Origin: Brotaphodocola faecis
GTDB taxonomy: Bacteria; Bacillota; Clostridia; Lachnospirales; Lachnospiraceae
Length of the DNA stretch: 64,000 bases
Assembly: GCF_040096075.1 (NCBI RefSeq)
Contig: NZ_JBBMFJ010000008.1
Coordinates: 1 to 64,000, forward strand
Direction of reading: 5' to 3'
Positions 15,750 to 23,885 of the stretch are shown here, one piece after another. The translations under genes and the position numbers were made by a program. The notes under the pieces are model-generated. The model ran no database searches. It saw only the letters and a program-made list of their open reading frames with translations, and had not been told where the DNA came from. The stretch's first letter is position 1; the number at the start of each line of letters is the position of its first letter.

Positions 15750-17261
15750 TCAGAACATACGCCGTTTTTTCGCCACTTCCACAAACTCCCGGTTGGTGCG
15801 GGTCTGGGCGAACAGATCCAGGATGCGCTCCACGGAATCCTCCGGCTTCAGGCTGTTGGTTGCCTTGCGGACAATATCCACTGCCTCAGCCTCATCACGG
15901 CTGAGAAGCAGGTCATCGCGGCGGGTGCCGGACTTTAAGATGTCGATAGCCGGGAAGATGCGTTTCTCGGAAAGCTTGCGGTCTAATACCAGCTCCATGT
16001 TACCGGTGCCCTTGAACTCCTCATAGATCACATCGTCCATGCGGCTTCCGGTATCCACCAGCGCTGTTGCCAGAATGGTCAGGCTGCCGCCCTCCCGCAT
16101 GTTGCGGGCCGCGCCGAAAAACCGCTTTGGCATGTGCAGGGCCGCCGGATCCAGGCCGCCGGAAAGGGTACGGCCGCTCGGCGGAACCACCAGGTTGTAG
16201 GCCCGGGCCAGACGGGTGATGCTGTCTAAGAGAATGATGACATCTCTGCCATGCTCTACCAGACGCTTCGCGCGCTCGATGACCATCTCGGACACACGTT
16301 TATGGCGCTCCGGCAGCTCATCGAAGGTAGAATAGATCACCTCGACATTGTTCCCTACTACGGACTCTTTGATATCGGTAACCTCCTCCGGGCGCTCATC
16401 GATCAAAAGGATGATCATGTGCATATCCGGATGATTGTTGGTGACTGCCTGAGCCACCTGCTTTAACAGGGTAGTCTTACCGGCCTTCGGCGGAGATACG
16501 ATCATGCCTCGCTGGCCCTTACCGATTGGTGCCAGAAGATCCAGAACCCGCATGGCGGTGCTGCTCTTGCCCTGGGTCTCCATATGGAGGCGGCTGTTCG
16601 GGAAGATCGGGGTCAGATCCTCAAAATTCGGACGGCGTTCCAGCGCGCTGACCGGATAACCATTCACGTTTTTGATATATAAAAGAGCCGCGAACTTTTC
16701 ATTGGAGGTCTTCACACGGCGGTTTCCATTGATGATATCACCGGTCTTTAAGTTGAAACGGCGGATCTGGGTCGGGGACACATACACGTCATTCTCTCCC
16801 GGAAGAAAGTTCTCACAGCGAATGAAACCAAAGCCGTCTGGCATCACTTCCAGGATGCCGCTTGCCGGTACACCACTGTCCATCTCTTCCTGGGATTTCT
16901 CAGCAACCTCGTCCCGATTATTCTGATATGCCGGCTGCTCGCTATTCTGGTTCTGGCGGTTCTGATAAGTCTGTTCCCCATTCTGATTCTGGCGGTTCTG
17001 GTAAGGCTGCTGCTCCCCCTGCGCGTTATTGTTCCGTCTTGCCGCGGCAGGCCGGCCATTCTGTCCACGGTTCTGGTAGGAAGTGCGGGTCGGCTGGGAA
17101 TTCTCCGGCACTGCCGTCTCATGACCGATATTTTCCTCTGCTGCATTGCAAAGCGCTTCGATCAGTTCTGCTTTTCTCAGGGCGGTTGCCCCCTTAATTC
17201 CCTGCTTCTTCGCCATTTCCTTTAATACAGCTACAGGTAATGTCTGCAATTTTTCTCTCAT
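15750..17261 (-). CDS. rho: Transcription termination factor Rho with an Asn/Gln-rich insert
   Basis: Hexameric RNA-dependent ATPase that ends transcription. The 503-aa protein has the Rho-N domain (about 1-45), the RNA-binding OB fold (SGILEVMPDGFGFIR about 125), Walker A PPKAGKTTLL, LLIDERPEEVTD, the Q-loop segment PSGRTLSGGLD and the R-loop GTGNMEL. Between Rho-N and the OB fold lies a low-complexity insert (about 50-115) with tandem YQNRQNQN units and many Asn, Gln and Arg. The standard Rho is about 420 aa, so the insert explains the extra length. GGAGAAC precedes the ATG. Rho-dependent regulation tied to the insert is inference. Confidence 0.96.
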   Translation of the reverse strand: MREKLQTLPVAVLKEMAKKQGIKGATALRKAELIEALCNAAEENIGHETAVPENSQPTRTSYQNRGQNGRPAAARRNNNAQGEQQPYQNRQNQNGEQTYQNRQNQNSEQPAYQNNRDEVAEKSQEEMDSGVPASGILEVMPDGFGFIRCENFLPGENDVYVSPTQIRRFNLKTGDIINGNRRVKTSNEKFAALLYIKNVNGYPVSALERRPNFEDLTPIFPNSRLHMETQGKSSTAMRVLDLLAPIGKGQRGMIVSPPKAGKTTLLKQVAQAVTNNHPDMHMIILLIDERPEEVTDIKESVVGNNVEVIYSTFDELPERHKRVSEMVIERAKRLVEHGRDVIILLDSITRLARAYNLVVPPSGRTLSGGLDPAALHMPKRFFGAARNMREGGSLTILATALVDTGSRMDDVIYEEFKGTGNMELVLDRKLSEKRIFPAIDILKSGTRRDDLLLSRDEAEAVDIVRKATNSLKPEDSVERILDLFAQTRTNREFVEVAKKRRMF

Positions 17262-17425
17262 ATATGTTCTCCATTCTAAGCTTGTTCAAGTGGGTGGGAT
17301 AATAATGATAGATATGGTTTTCACCATGTGATTAATCAATTTCCGAATGATGCGGGAGCTGCAGTCCGCAGCCCCCACGCATAATTTTATTATAATAGAA
17401 TTCCCGAAAAAAGAAAAGATTTATT
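17262..17425 (-). promoter_or_regulatory. rarA-rho spacer: hairpin and weak promoter
   Basis: A 164-nt gap. On the minus strand a TATAAT (17389-17394) with a poor -35 (TTTTCT at 17412-17417, spacer 17) may drive rho. A GC-rich hairpin (GGGGGCTGC...GCAGCTCCC, about 17350-17377) follows; without a U-tract it may be leader structure. No ORF seen. Confidence 0.4.
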
Positions 17426-18772
17426 TTACCTGGATTCACTGTCATCCCTTACCGATTCCCGCAAAAAGCGCATATGTTCGCCAATTTTCGACTCATAGCC
17501 GTTTTCGGACGGATGGTAAAATACCTGTCCTTCCATTCCATCCGGCAGATACTGCTGTTTTACGTAATGATTCGGGTAGTTGTGGGCGTATTTGTATCCG
17601 ATTCCGTGTCCCAGTTTTGCGGAACCACCATAATGGGAGTCCTGCAGATGCGCCGGAACTGGCATGGAACGCTGATTTTTCACGGCATCCATTGCCTCGA
17701 ACACGGCATTGCACGCGGAATTGGATTTCGGTGCTGTTGCCACATAGAGGACCGCCTGGGAAAGAATGATCTGGGCCTCCGGCATACCAATGCGCTCCAC
17801 CGCCTGTGCCGCGCTGACGGCCACGGTAAGTGCCTGCGGATCCGCGTTTCCCACATCCTCTGCCGCGCAGATCATGATCCGGCGGGCAATGAACTTGATG
17901 TCCTCTCCGGCGTAAAGCATGCGTGCCAGATAGTAAACAGCCGCATCCGGATCCGATCCGCGCATGCTCTTGATGAACGCTGAGATGGTATCGTAATGGT
18001 TATCTCCATCTTTATCGTAGCGGACCGCGCGTTTCTGAATGCACTCCTGGGCTACCTCCAGCGTAATGTGGATCAGGCCGTCTGCCTGGTCACGCTCCGT
18101 GGTAAGAACGCCCAGCTCCACGGCATTTAAGGCCGCGCGGGCATCTCCGCCGGATACATCCGCGAGGAAATCTGCCGCTTCGTCATCGATCACCGCATGA
18201 TAACTTCCCATGCCCTTTTTCTCATCCCTCACCGCCCGCAGGATCAATTCTTTTACATCTTCCTGCTCCAGTGCCTTCAGTTCAAAGATCCGGGAGCGTG
18301 AAAGAAGCGCGCCATTTACCTCAAAGTAGGGATTCTCCGTGGTCGCGCCAATGAGAATCAGGGTTCCATCTTCCACATAAGGAAGCAGATAATCCTGCTG
18401 GCTTTTATTGAAGCGGTGTATCTCATCTACAAACAGGATGGTCTTTTTTCCGTACATGCCCAGGGCATCCTTCGCTTCCTTCACCACATCTTCCATGTCC
18501 TTCTTCCCCGCCACGGTTGCGTTGATCTGGCGGAAGCTGGCACTGGTGGTGTTGGCAATCACCTTGGCCAGCGTGGTTTTTCCGGTTCCCGGCGGGCCAT
18601 AAAAAATGATGGAACCAAGCTGATCCGCCTTGATGGCGCGGTAAAGCAGCTTGTCCTTTCCGATGATGTGCTTCTGCCCTACCACCTCATCCAGCGTGGT
18701 GGGGCGCATACGGGACGCCAGAGGCGATTCCTGCTCCTGGGTGCTCGCTCTCATATAGTCAAACAGATCCAT
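17426..18772 (-). CDS. rarA: Replication-associated recombination protein A (AAA+ ATPase)
   Basis: A 448-aa clamp-loader-like ATPase acting at stalled replication forks. It has Walker A GPPGTGKTTLAK, Walker B ILFVDEIHRFNK, sensor-type GATTENPYFEV and SRSRIFELK, and the C-terminal MgsA/RarA tetramer region ending in the family motif GYKYAHNYPNHYVKQQYLP. GAGGAGG precedes the ATG and a promoter is at 18844-18872. Confidence 0.95.
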   Translation of the reverse strand: MDLFDYMRASTQEQESPLASRMRPTTLDEVVGQKHIIGKDKLLYRAIKADQLGSIIFYGPPGTGKTTLAKVIANTTSASFRQINATVAGKKDMEDVVKEAKDALGMYGKKTILFVDEIHRFNKSQQDYLLPYVEDGTLILIGATTENPYFEVNGALLSRSRIFELKALEQEDVKELILRAVRDEKKGMGSYHAVIDDEAADFLADVSGGDARAALNAVELGVLTTERDQADGLIHITLEVAQECIQKRAVRYDKDGDNHYDTISAFIKSMRGSDPDAAVYYLARMLYAGEDIKFIARRIMICAAEDVGNADPQALTVAVSAAQAVERIGMPEAQIILSQAVLYVATAPKSNSACNAVFEAMDAVKNQRSMPVPAHLQDSHYGGSAKLGHGIGYKYAHNYPNHYVKQQYLPDGMEGQVFYHPSENGYESKIGEHMRFLRESVRDDSESR

Positions 18773-18983
18773 GTATCTTATTTCCTCCTCTTGCCGCAGC
18801 TTTCCGGACGTCCGGCCGCAAACTGCAGCGTATGCTTCTTTCCAGTATAATCCGCGCAGATTCCTGCGTCAACCAGGATTCGCGGCGGTTATCTATCCAG
18901 CTTCCCAGTGGCTGTTTCGTCTGCTCAGCCAGATCAGCTGCCCGCCTGCATTGTCCGGATAGTGCCAGACACTCTGCCCTGCT
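18773..18983 (-). promoter_or_regulatory. rarA promoter in the rarA-deacetylase spacer
   Basis: Minus-strand TTGACG (18867-18872), 17 nt, TATACT (18844-18849). The rest of the 211-nt gap holds no ORF I can support and no clear terminator for the upstream deacetylase gene. Confidence 0.7.
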
Positions 18984-19766
18984 TCAGTCCACCAGCAGTT
19001 CTTCCACGGTCACAAATTCATACCCCTGCTTCTGCAGATCATCCACGATCCGCAGAGCCGCCTCCACGGAGGTTGGAAAGATATCATGCATCAGGATGAT
19101 GTCACCGTTCTTCACATCTTTCTCCACCCTCCGTACAATCTGCTCTGTGTTCTGCAGCTTCCAGTCCAGGGAATCCACATTCCACAGCACTGTAGTCAGA
19201 TTCACCCGGCACTCCAGCTGTTCATTCCAGGCACCGTAGGGCGGACGCAGATACTCCGGCCGTCTTCCGGTGATGTCCTGAATAAGCGTCTCCGTCTGTT
19301 CGATTTCCGCGCAGGCCTGCTCTGCCCCTTCCTTTGTCATCTGGATGTGGCGGTAGCTGTGATTGCCGATAAGGTGTCCCTCCTCCTGCATCCGCTGTAC
19401 CAGTGATTCTTTTCCGGCAATATTTTCTCCCATGAGGAAAAATGTGGCTTTCACGCCGCGCTGCTTCAGTCCGTCTAGCAGGGCAGGCGTGCAGGTCTGA
19501 TGGGGGCCGTCATCGAAGGTGAGGGCAACCTGGCGAGGCTGGGCGGTGGATGCCTGTGGGATGGACGGCCGGACGGAGGACAGCGGAGTGGTGGACGGCC
19601 AAGTAGTGGATGCCTGAATGGTGGATGGCTGAGCGGTAGATGACTGGAAGGTACCGAACTGGTGCCGCGCAATCGCAAAAACCGTGCCGGCCAGGGCTCC
19701 ATCTGCCAGAAGCACCAAAAACAGCAGCAGACTCATTGCCGGCAGCTTCCATTTTCTTTTGCTCAC
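18984..19766 (-). CDS. Membrane-anchored polysaccharide deacetylase
   Basis: A 260-aa NodB-homology hydrolase that would remove N-acetyl groups from peptidoglycan or a similar glycan outside the cell. A signal/anchor helix (MSLLLFLVLLADGALAGTVF) is followed by a Ser/Thr/Pro/Gln linker with repeating STxQPST-like units, then motifs VALTFDDGPH (metal Asp-Asp), HLIGNHSYRH (metal His pair), RPPYGAWN and LWNVDSLDW, and ILMHDIF. All five NodB motifs are present. The start is GTG at 19766 with GGAGGG 7 nt upstream. Divergent from the LysR gene. Confidence 0.9.
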   Translation of the reverse strand: MSKRKWKLPAMSLLLFLVLLADGALAGTVFAIARHQFGTFQSSTAQPSTIQASTTWPSTTPLSSVRPSIPQASTAQPRQVALTFDDGPHQTCTPALLDGLKQRGVKATFFLMGENIAGKESLVQRMQEEGHLIGNHSYRHIQMTKEGAEQACAEIEQTETLIQDITGRRPEYLRPPYGAWNEQLECRVNLTTVLWNVDSLDWKLQNTEQIVRRVEKDVKNGDIILMHDIFPTSVEAALRIVDDLQKQGYEFVTVEELLVD

Positions 19767-19828
19767 AGCAGTACCCTCCGCGCCCTCTTTTCCCTATTAT
19801 TTATATCAGAATTTCCCTGCGGATATGC

Positions 19829-19896
19829 TTGCGTTTTTCCTCCATGTGCGCTACAATAGTCATGTCAAATATTTTGAAGTATTTTAAATATACTTC
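19829..19896 (+). promoter_or_regulatory. LysR gene promoter and candidate operator
   Basis: TTGCGT (19829-19834), 17 nt, TACAAT (19852-19857). Downstream at 19876-19896 is a near-palindrome GAAGTAT-N7-ATACTTC, matching the T-N11-A dyad style of LysR sites and suited to autorepression. Confidence 0.5.
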
Positions 19897-19923
19897 ATTA
19901 ATTCCGATATTAGAAAGTATTTC

Positions 19924-20808
19924 ATGGAAATTAGAAACCTGATTACATTTACCAAAGTAGCTGAGACCCAGAGTCTCTCCAAGGCTGCAAAAGCGCTGGG
20001 TTACGCCCAGTCTACCGTTACCATGCAGATGCAGCAGCTGGAGCAGGAACTCGGAGCGCAGCTCTATGAGCGTGTGGGCAAACAGATCCGTATCACCCAG
20101 ACCGGGCAGGAATTCTTATCCTACGCAGGCGCCATCGTCCGTATGTCGGAAGAGGCCCTGATGGTTGGCAGACAGAAGGACGCCGCTGTAAGCGGTTCTC
20201 TGCGTCTTGGCATATTAAGCCCGCTGTCCCCGGCTGTTGGCAGTGCCATTGCGCGCTACCTGCAAAGCTATCCCCAGGTTGACCTGGAGGTGCAGACCGT
20301 ACAGAATCCGGACGATCTGCTTTCCCGTCTGCGGCACAACGAGATTGACCTCGCCCTGACGCTTGACACGCTTTACACCGATGCCGATCTGGTCCATGCT
20401 TTGGAAGATCAGCCGGTTCCGGTTCACTATTACACAAACAAAGCACATCCTCTGACCCACCATGCAGGACCGGGCGCAGAAGATGTTTCCCATTATCCGA
20501 TTATCCGCACCAGCTGTTACAATTCCGGGGCGAACGTTTCTGCTTCCAGGCAGCTGTATATTGCGGATCCGGAATTAGCGCTTTTCATTGCAGCCAGCGG
20601 GAATCCGCAAAGTGATTCCTCTGTTATTGTTCCGGTTCCGGATCTGATTGCGCAGAATCATCCGCTCTTTCAAAACCTGGCCCGGCTGAACTGTAAATGC
20701 GACATTCCACCGCTCTGGCTGCAGACGCTTTACCACCGGAACAAATGGCTCACCGGAGCCATGAAGGCCTGGCTTTCTGATAGCCAGAAGCTTTCCTTTT
20801 CCCCTTGA
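19924..20808 (+). CDS. LysR-family transcriptional regulator
   Basis: A 294-aa regulator. The N-terminal winged helix-turn-helix is textbook (FTKVAETQSLSKAAKALGYAQSTVTMQMQQLEQELG), followed by a substrate-binding-like effector domain (LRLGILSPLSPAVGSAIARYL). The effector is unknown. The ribosome site is weak (AGAAAG). It is divergent from the deacetylase gene, a common arrangement between LysR proteins and their targets, but the effect on that gene is unproven. Confidence 0.9.
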   Translation: MEIRNLITFTKVAETQSLSKAAKALGYAQSTVTMQMQQLEQELGAQLYERVGKQIRITQTGQEFLSYAGAIVRMSEEALMVGRQKDAAVSGSLRLGILSPLSPAVGSAIARYLQSYPQVDLEVQTVQNPDDLLSRLRHNEIDLALTLDTLYTDADLVHALEDQPVPVHYYTNKAHPLTHHAGPGAEDVSHYPIIRTSCYNSGANVSASRQLYIADPELALFIAASGNPQSDSSVIVPVPDLIAQNHPLFQNLARLNCKCDIPPLWLQTLYHRNKWLTGAMKAWLSDSQKLSFSP

Positions 20809-20838
20809 CAACTTTTCCATTTTTTGTTTTGGCATAGC

Positions 20839-20871
20839 GTGCGTGGCCGGCCACTTTCCCCGGTCACGCAC
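20839..20871 (+). other. GC-rich hairpin after the LysR gene
   Basis: A 12-bp stem (GTGCGTGGCCGG with CCGGTCACGCAC, one G-T pair). It follows the LysR stop by about 30 nt but has no T-tract, so it is a structured end or a weak terminator at best. Confidence 0.4.
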
Positions 20872-20951
20872 CCATCACACAAGCTTTAAAATTCCTGCCT
20901 GCGAACTGTAATCACCCACCGCTTCAGTATCTAAAGAAATGCCGAAATTGC

Positions 20952-20980
20952 TTGACAGAAAAGGGGTTGGGTGGTAAACT
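20952..20980 (+). promoter_or_regulatory. Cold-shock gene promoter
   Basis: TTGACA, 17 nt, TAAACT. The predicted start near 20987 gives a leader of about 128 nt, long as in other cold-shock genes. Confidence 0.8.
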
Positions 20981-21009
20981 CACAGTGTATTTTGATATGA
21001 GCTTTTGAT

Positions 21010-21062
21010 TCACATATTTTTGTAAGTCAAGAAGTACATTCCAGATTTACAAAAATATGTGA
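21010..21062 (+). promoter_or_regulatory. Perfect 16-bp hairpin in the csp leader (attenuator or RNA thermosensor candidate)
   Basis: Arms 21010-21025 and 21047-21062 are fully complementary (core CACATATTTTTGTAA) with a 21-nt loop, followed by ATTTTTGTTTC. It resembles an intrinsic terminator inside the leader. Csp proteins melt such hairpins and act as antiterminators in other bacteria, so autocontrol is a reasonable hypothesis. Confidence 0.65.
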
Positions 21063-21114
21063 TTTTTGTTTCATACGAAAATACAAATTTTATTTTTTTA
21101 TAGGAGGTACCACA

Positions 21115-21321
21115 ATGAATAACGGTACAGTTAAATGGTTCAACGCAACTAAGGGTTATGGCTTCATCACCAACGACGAGACTGGCGAGGAAGTATTCGT
21201 ACACTTCTCCGGTATCGTAGCTGACGGCTACAAGACCTTAGAGGATGGCCAGAAAGTTACCTTCGATACCGCTGAGGGCAACCGTGGTCTGCAGGCTGTT
21301 AACGTTCACGTTGTAGCTTAA
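21115..21321 (+). CDS. Cold-shock protein (CspA family)
   Basis: A 68-aa single cold-shock domain that binds single-stranded nucleic acid. RNP1 is KGYGFITND (residues about 13-21) and RNP2 is VFVHFSGI (about 27-34). MNNGTVKWFNATKGYG is the usual start. GGAGG lies 8 nt before the ATG. It is monocistronic, with a long structured leader and a terminator. Confidence 0.96.
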   Translation: MNNGTVKWFNATKGYGFITNDETGEEVFVHFSGIVADGYKTLEDGQKVTFDTAEGNRGLQAVNVHVVA

Positions 21322-21341
21322 TTTACCACCTGAAAAATAGG

Positions 21342-21379
21342 ATACCCGGAAATCCGCATGGACTTCCGGGTATTTTTTT
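21342..21379 (+). terminator. csp terminator
   Basis: Hairpin ATACCCGGAA...TTCCGGGTAT followed by seven T residues. Confidence 0.9.
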
Positions 21380-21398
21380 GCATATTTTCGTATAACAG

Positions 21399-21434
21399 AA
21401 AAACCCCGGAAATCCTTGCGGATCCCGGGGTTTT
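21399..21434 (-). terminator. rplL terminator
   Basis: Hairpin with arms AAAACCCCGG and CCGGGGTTTT, extended through GGAAATCC/GGATCC, placed just after the rplL stop on the minus strand. Confidence 0.85.
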
Positions 21435-21454
21435 AAGCTCTAGTTGAGTTTTAA

Positions 21455-21829
21455 TTACTTCAGGGTAACTTTTGCGCCCTCAGCCTCAAGTTTAGCCTTG
21501 ATGTCCTCAGCCTCTTCCTTAGAAGCGCCCTCTTTCAGGACCTTCGGAGCACCGTCAACTACGTCCTTAGCCTCTTTCAGGCCAAGACCGGTAGCTTCAC
21601 GTACAACCTTGATAACTTTAACCTTGTTCGGGCCAACCTCGGTCAGCTCTACGTCGAACTCAGTCTTCTCCTCAGCTGCCTCGCCTGCGCCTGCTGCTGC
21701 TGCAACTACAACGCCTGCTGCTGCGGATACGCCGAACTCTTCCTCACAAGCCTTTACCAGGTCGTTCAGCTCTAATACGGATAACTCTTTGATAGCTTCG
21801 ATAAACTCTGCAGTGGTTAACTTTGCCAT
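21455..21829 (-). CDS. rplL: 50S ribosomal protein L7/L12
   Basis: A 124-aa stalk protein that recruits translation GTPases. The N-terminal dimer helix (LTTAEFIEAIKELSVLELND), Ala/Gly/Val hinge and C-terminal domain (EKTEFDVELTEVGPNKVKVI, EATGLGLKEAKDVVDGAPK) are all present. The start is 21829; an in-frame ATG 15 nt upstream is part of the GGAGG ribosome site. Last gene of the L10 operon, 115 nt after rplJ. Confidence 0.98.
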   Translation of the reverse strand: MAKLTTAEFIEAIKELSVLELNDLVKACEEEFGVSAAAGVVVAAAAGAGEAAEEKTEFDVELTEVGPNKVKVIKVVREATGLGLKEAKDVVDGAPKVLKEGASKEEAEDIKAKLEAEGAKVTLK

Positions 21830-21944
21830 TTTAATTTCCTCCATTAAAATAATTATAATTCTAAATCAATTGTTGTTCGATATGACATCGAAATGCTTAC
21901 TTCTGACTGCTCATACGGCTGGCCGCAGAACCATGCTCAGATAA

Positions 21945-22439
21945 TTAAGCCTCTGCGCCCTGCTTCTCAGCGATCTGATTAAGCACACGAGCGAAGTTGG
22001 TGATCGGAGACTGGATGCTGCCCAGTAACTTTCCGAGAAGTACTTCTCTGGACGGGATGGTTGCGATAACCTGCATACCCTTCTGATCATAGTAAGTACC
22101 TTCAACAACACCAGCTTTGATCTCAAGCTTGTCTGCCTTTTTAGCAAACTCAGCCAGGATTCTTGCCGGAGCTGTAGCGTCGTCCTTAGATACTGCGATT
22201 GCGGTCGGTCCTTCTAAATCCGGATCCAGAGCTGCGAAATCAGTACCCTCAGCTGCACGCTTGATCATGGTGTTCTTGTATACTTTGTAAGTAACACCAG
22301 CTTCTCTTAACTGCTTACGAAGCTCGGTATCCTGAGCAACAGTAAGACCACGATAGTCTACTACTACTGCGGATGCAGCGCCGTTTAACAGCTCGGAGAT
22401 CTCAGCTACGATAGGCTGTTTTAACTCAACTTTAGCCAT
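21945..22439 (-). CDS. rplJ: 50S ribosomal protein L10
   Basis: A 164-aa stalk base protein that carries L7/L12 dimers and represses its own mRNA. Conserved segments include VVVDYRGLTVAQDTELRKQLR and YKVYKNTMIKRA; the C-terminal helix binds L7/L12. GGAGGAAG precedes the ATG. The upstream leader has the L10-binding fold and an attenuator. Confidence 0.98.
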   Translation of the reverse strand: MAKVELKQPIVAEISELLNGAASAVVVDYRGLTVAQDTELRKQLREAGVTYKVYKNTMIKRAAEGTDFAALDPDLEGPTAIAVSKDDATAPARILAEFAKKADKLEIKAGVVEGTYYDQKGMQVIATIPSREVLLGKLLGSIQSPITNFARVLNQIAEKQGAEA

Positions 22440-22479
22440 GAATGTCTTCCTCCTGTTTTATTATATAACTGGAGACTGC

Positions 22480-22612
22480 AAGGAAAAGCCCCACTGTGCA
22501 AGACAGAGGGGCTCTACAAATTCGTCGTTTAATACAAATTGTACGTTCCTCGGTAGGCGGCTGTAACCTTACGCCTTACGGCACCTACTGTCTTCGGCAG
22601 TCAATACTTGTG
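22480..22612 (-). ncRNA. L10 leader (ribosomal protein autoregulatory RNA) with attenuator
   Basis: On the minus strand the leader has GACAGTAGGTGCC pairing toward GCCTACCGAGGAACG, the conserved kink-turn part of L10 leaders. A terminator hairpin follows (22487-22513, AGCCCC...GGGGCT, one mismatch) with TTTTCC. L10 (with L7/L12) binding would favour termination or block translation. Confidence 0.85.
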
Positions 22613-22613
22613 T

Positions 22614-22642
22614 ATGATAACATACTATATTGGGATTGTCAA
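22614..22642 (-). promoter_or_regulatory. rplJL promoter
   Basis: Minus-strand TTGACA (22637-22642), 17 nt, TATCAT (22614-22619), just after the rplA stop. Confidence 0.8.
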
Positions 22643-22663
22643 TCAGTTTTTTGCAAAATCTGA

Positions 22664-23359
22664 TTAAGCCATCAGCTTAACTACGTTCAGCTTAACGCCC
22701 GGGCCCATGGTAGAGGTCAGGGTTGCGCTCTTGATGTAAGCACCCTTTAAGGTAGCCGGTTTTGCTTTGTTGATTGCATCCATAAGCGTCTGGAAGTTGT
22801 CCGCTAACTGCTCCTCAGTGAAAGAAGCTTTACCCACTGGCACGTGGATGATGTTGGTTTTATCAAGTCTGTACTCGATCTTACCAGCTTTGATATCGTT
22901 GATAGCTTTGGTTACGTCCATGGTTACGGTACCAGCCTTCGGGTTCGGCATTAAGCCCTTCGGTCCAAGTACACGACCCAGACGACCAACAACACCCATC
23001 ATATCCGGGGTAGCTACAACTACATCGAAATCTAACCAGCCTTCGTTCTGGATCTTCGGGATCAGCTCCTCAGCGCCTACGAAATCTGCGCCTGCAGCCT
23101 GAGCCTCGTCAGCCTTTACGCCCTTAGCGAAAACAAGGATTCTGGTAACTTTACCAGTACCGTGCGGCAGAACAACTGCACCACGGATCTGCTGGTCAGC
23201 GTGACGTCCGTCACAACCGGTTCTGATATGAGCCTCAATGGTTTCATCAAATTTAGCTACAGCAGTCTTCTTAACAAGTGCGATAGCGTCTGCTGCATCA
23301 TAAAGAGTAGCGCGGTCTACTGCTTTAGCCGCTTCTACGTATCTCTTTCCATGTTTCAT
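22664..23359 (-). CDS. rplA: 50S ribosomal protein L1
   Basis: A 231-aa L1-stalk protein that binds 23S rRNA and represses its own operon in bacteria. Markers are KKTAVAKFDETIEAHIR, the family motif GRLGRVLGPKGLMPNPKAGTV and SFTEEQLADNF. The start is 23359: AGGAGG lies 10 nt upstream, and the upstream in-frame extension encodes the regulatory element rather than protein. One copy of a candidate L1-binding element sits just before its ribosome site. Confidence 0.98.
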   Translation of the reverse strand: MKHGKRYVEAAKAVDRATLYDAADAIALVKKTAVAKFDETIEAHIRTGCDGRHADQQIRGAVVLPHGTGKVTRILVFAKGVKADEAQAAGADFVGAEELIPKIQNEGWLDFDVVVATPDMMGVVGRLGRVLGPKGLMPNPKAGTVTMDVTKAINDIKAGKIEYRLDKTNIIHVPVGKASFTEEQLADNFQTLMDAINKAKPATLKGAYIKSATLTSTMGPGVKLNVVKLMA

Positions 23360-23376
23360 AATAAAATAACCTCCTA

Positions 23377-23405
23377 GTGGTATTGTCGGGGATGTCCCTC
23401 CCACG
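23377..23405 (-). promoter_or_regulatory. Candidate L1-binding mRNA element before rplA
   Basis: A 29-nt element (RNA: GUGGGAGGGACA...GACAAUACCAC) that folds as GUGG/CCAC around a GGG-ACAU-CCC hairpin with an asymmetric internal loop. The conserved sides match the base of the L1 site in 23S rRNA as I recall it (GUGGGAGG... and ...GAAAUACCAC). A copy with one change lies before rplK. Confidence 0.65.
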
Positions 23406-23439
23406 TATTTAAAGTTTCATCTCAGTCCTGTATGAAGAA

Positions 23440-23865
23440 TTACTCCTCAACAGTGATACCCATGCTTCTTGCAGTACCTGCAATCATGCTCATAGCTGCT
23501 TCCAGACTTGCTGCGTTTAAGTCAGGCATCTTGGTCTCAGCGATCTTCTGAAGATCTGCCTTAGAGATGGTAGCAACTTTGGTCTTGTTCGGGGTTGCGG
23601 AACCGGATTTGATCTTGCAGGCTTTCTTTAACAGAACAGCTGCCGGCGGAGTCTTGGTAACGAAGCTGAAGCTTCTGTCTGCGTATACGGTAATAACAAC
23701 CGGGATGATCAGATCGCCCTGATCTGCGGTTCTTGCGTTGAACTCCTTGGTGAACTGTACGATATTAACACCGTGCTGACCCAGTGCCGGACCTACTGGC
23801 GGAGCCGGGGTAGCCTTGCCTGCCGGGATCTGTAATTTGATGTAACCAGTTACTTTCTTTGCCAT
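23440..23865 (-). CDS. rplK: 50S ribosomal protein L11
   Basis: A 141-aa GTPase-centre protein. The N-terminal GYIKLQIPAGKATPAPPVGPALGQHGVNI is diagnostic, and the C-terminal rRNA-binding domain (TKTPPAAVLLKKA, GTARSMGI) is intact. AGGAGG precedes the ATG. It lies between nusG and rplA. Confidence 0.98.
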   Translation of the reverse strand: MAKKVTGYIKLQIPAGKATPAPPVGPALGQHGVNIVQFTKEFNARTADQGDLIIPVVITVYADRSFSFVTKTPPAAVLLKKACKIKSGSATPNKTKVATISKADLQKIAETKMPDLNAASLEAAMSMIAGTARSMGITVEE

Positions 23866-23885
23866 GATAATGACCTCCTAATAAT

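Noticed and set aside
20839..20871. Intrinsic terminator for the LysR gene
   Set aside because: The hairpin is strong but lacks a following T-run; listed only as a structure.
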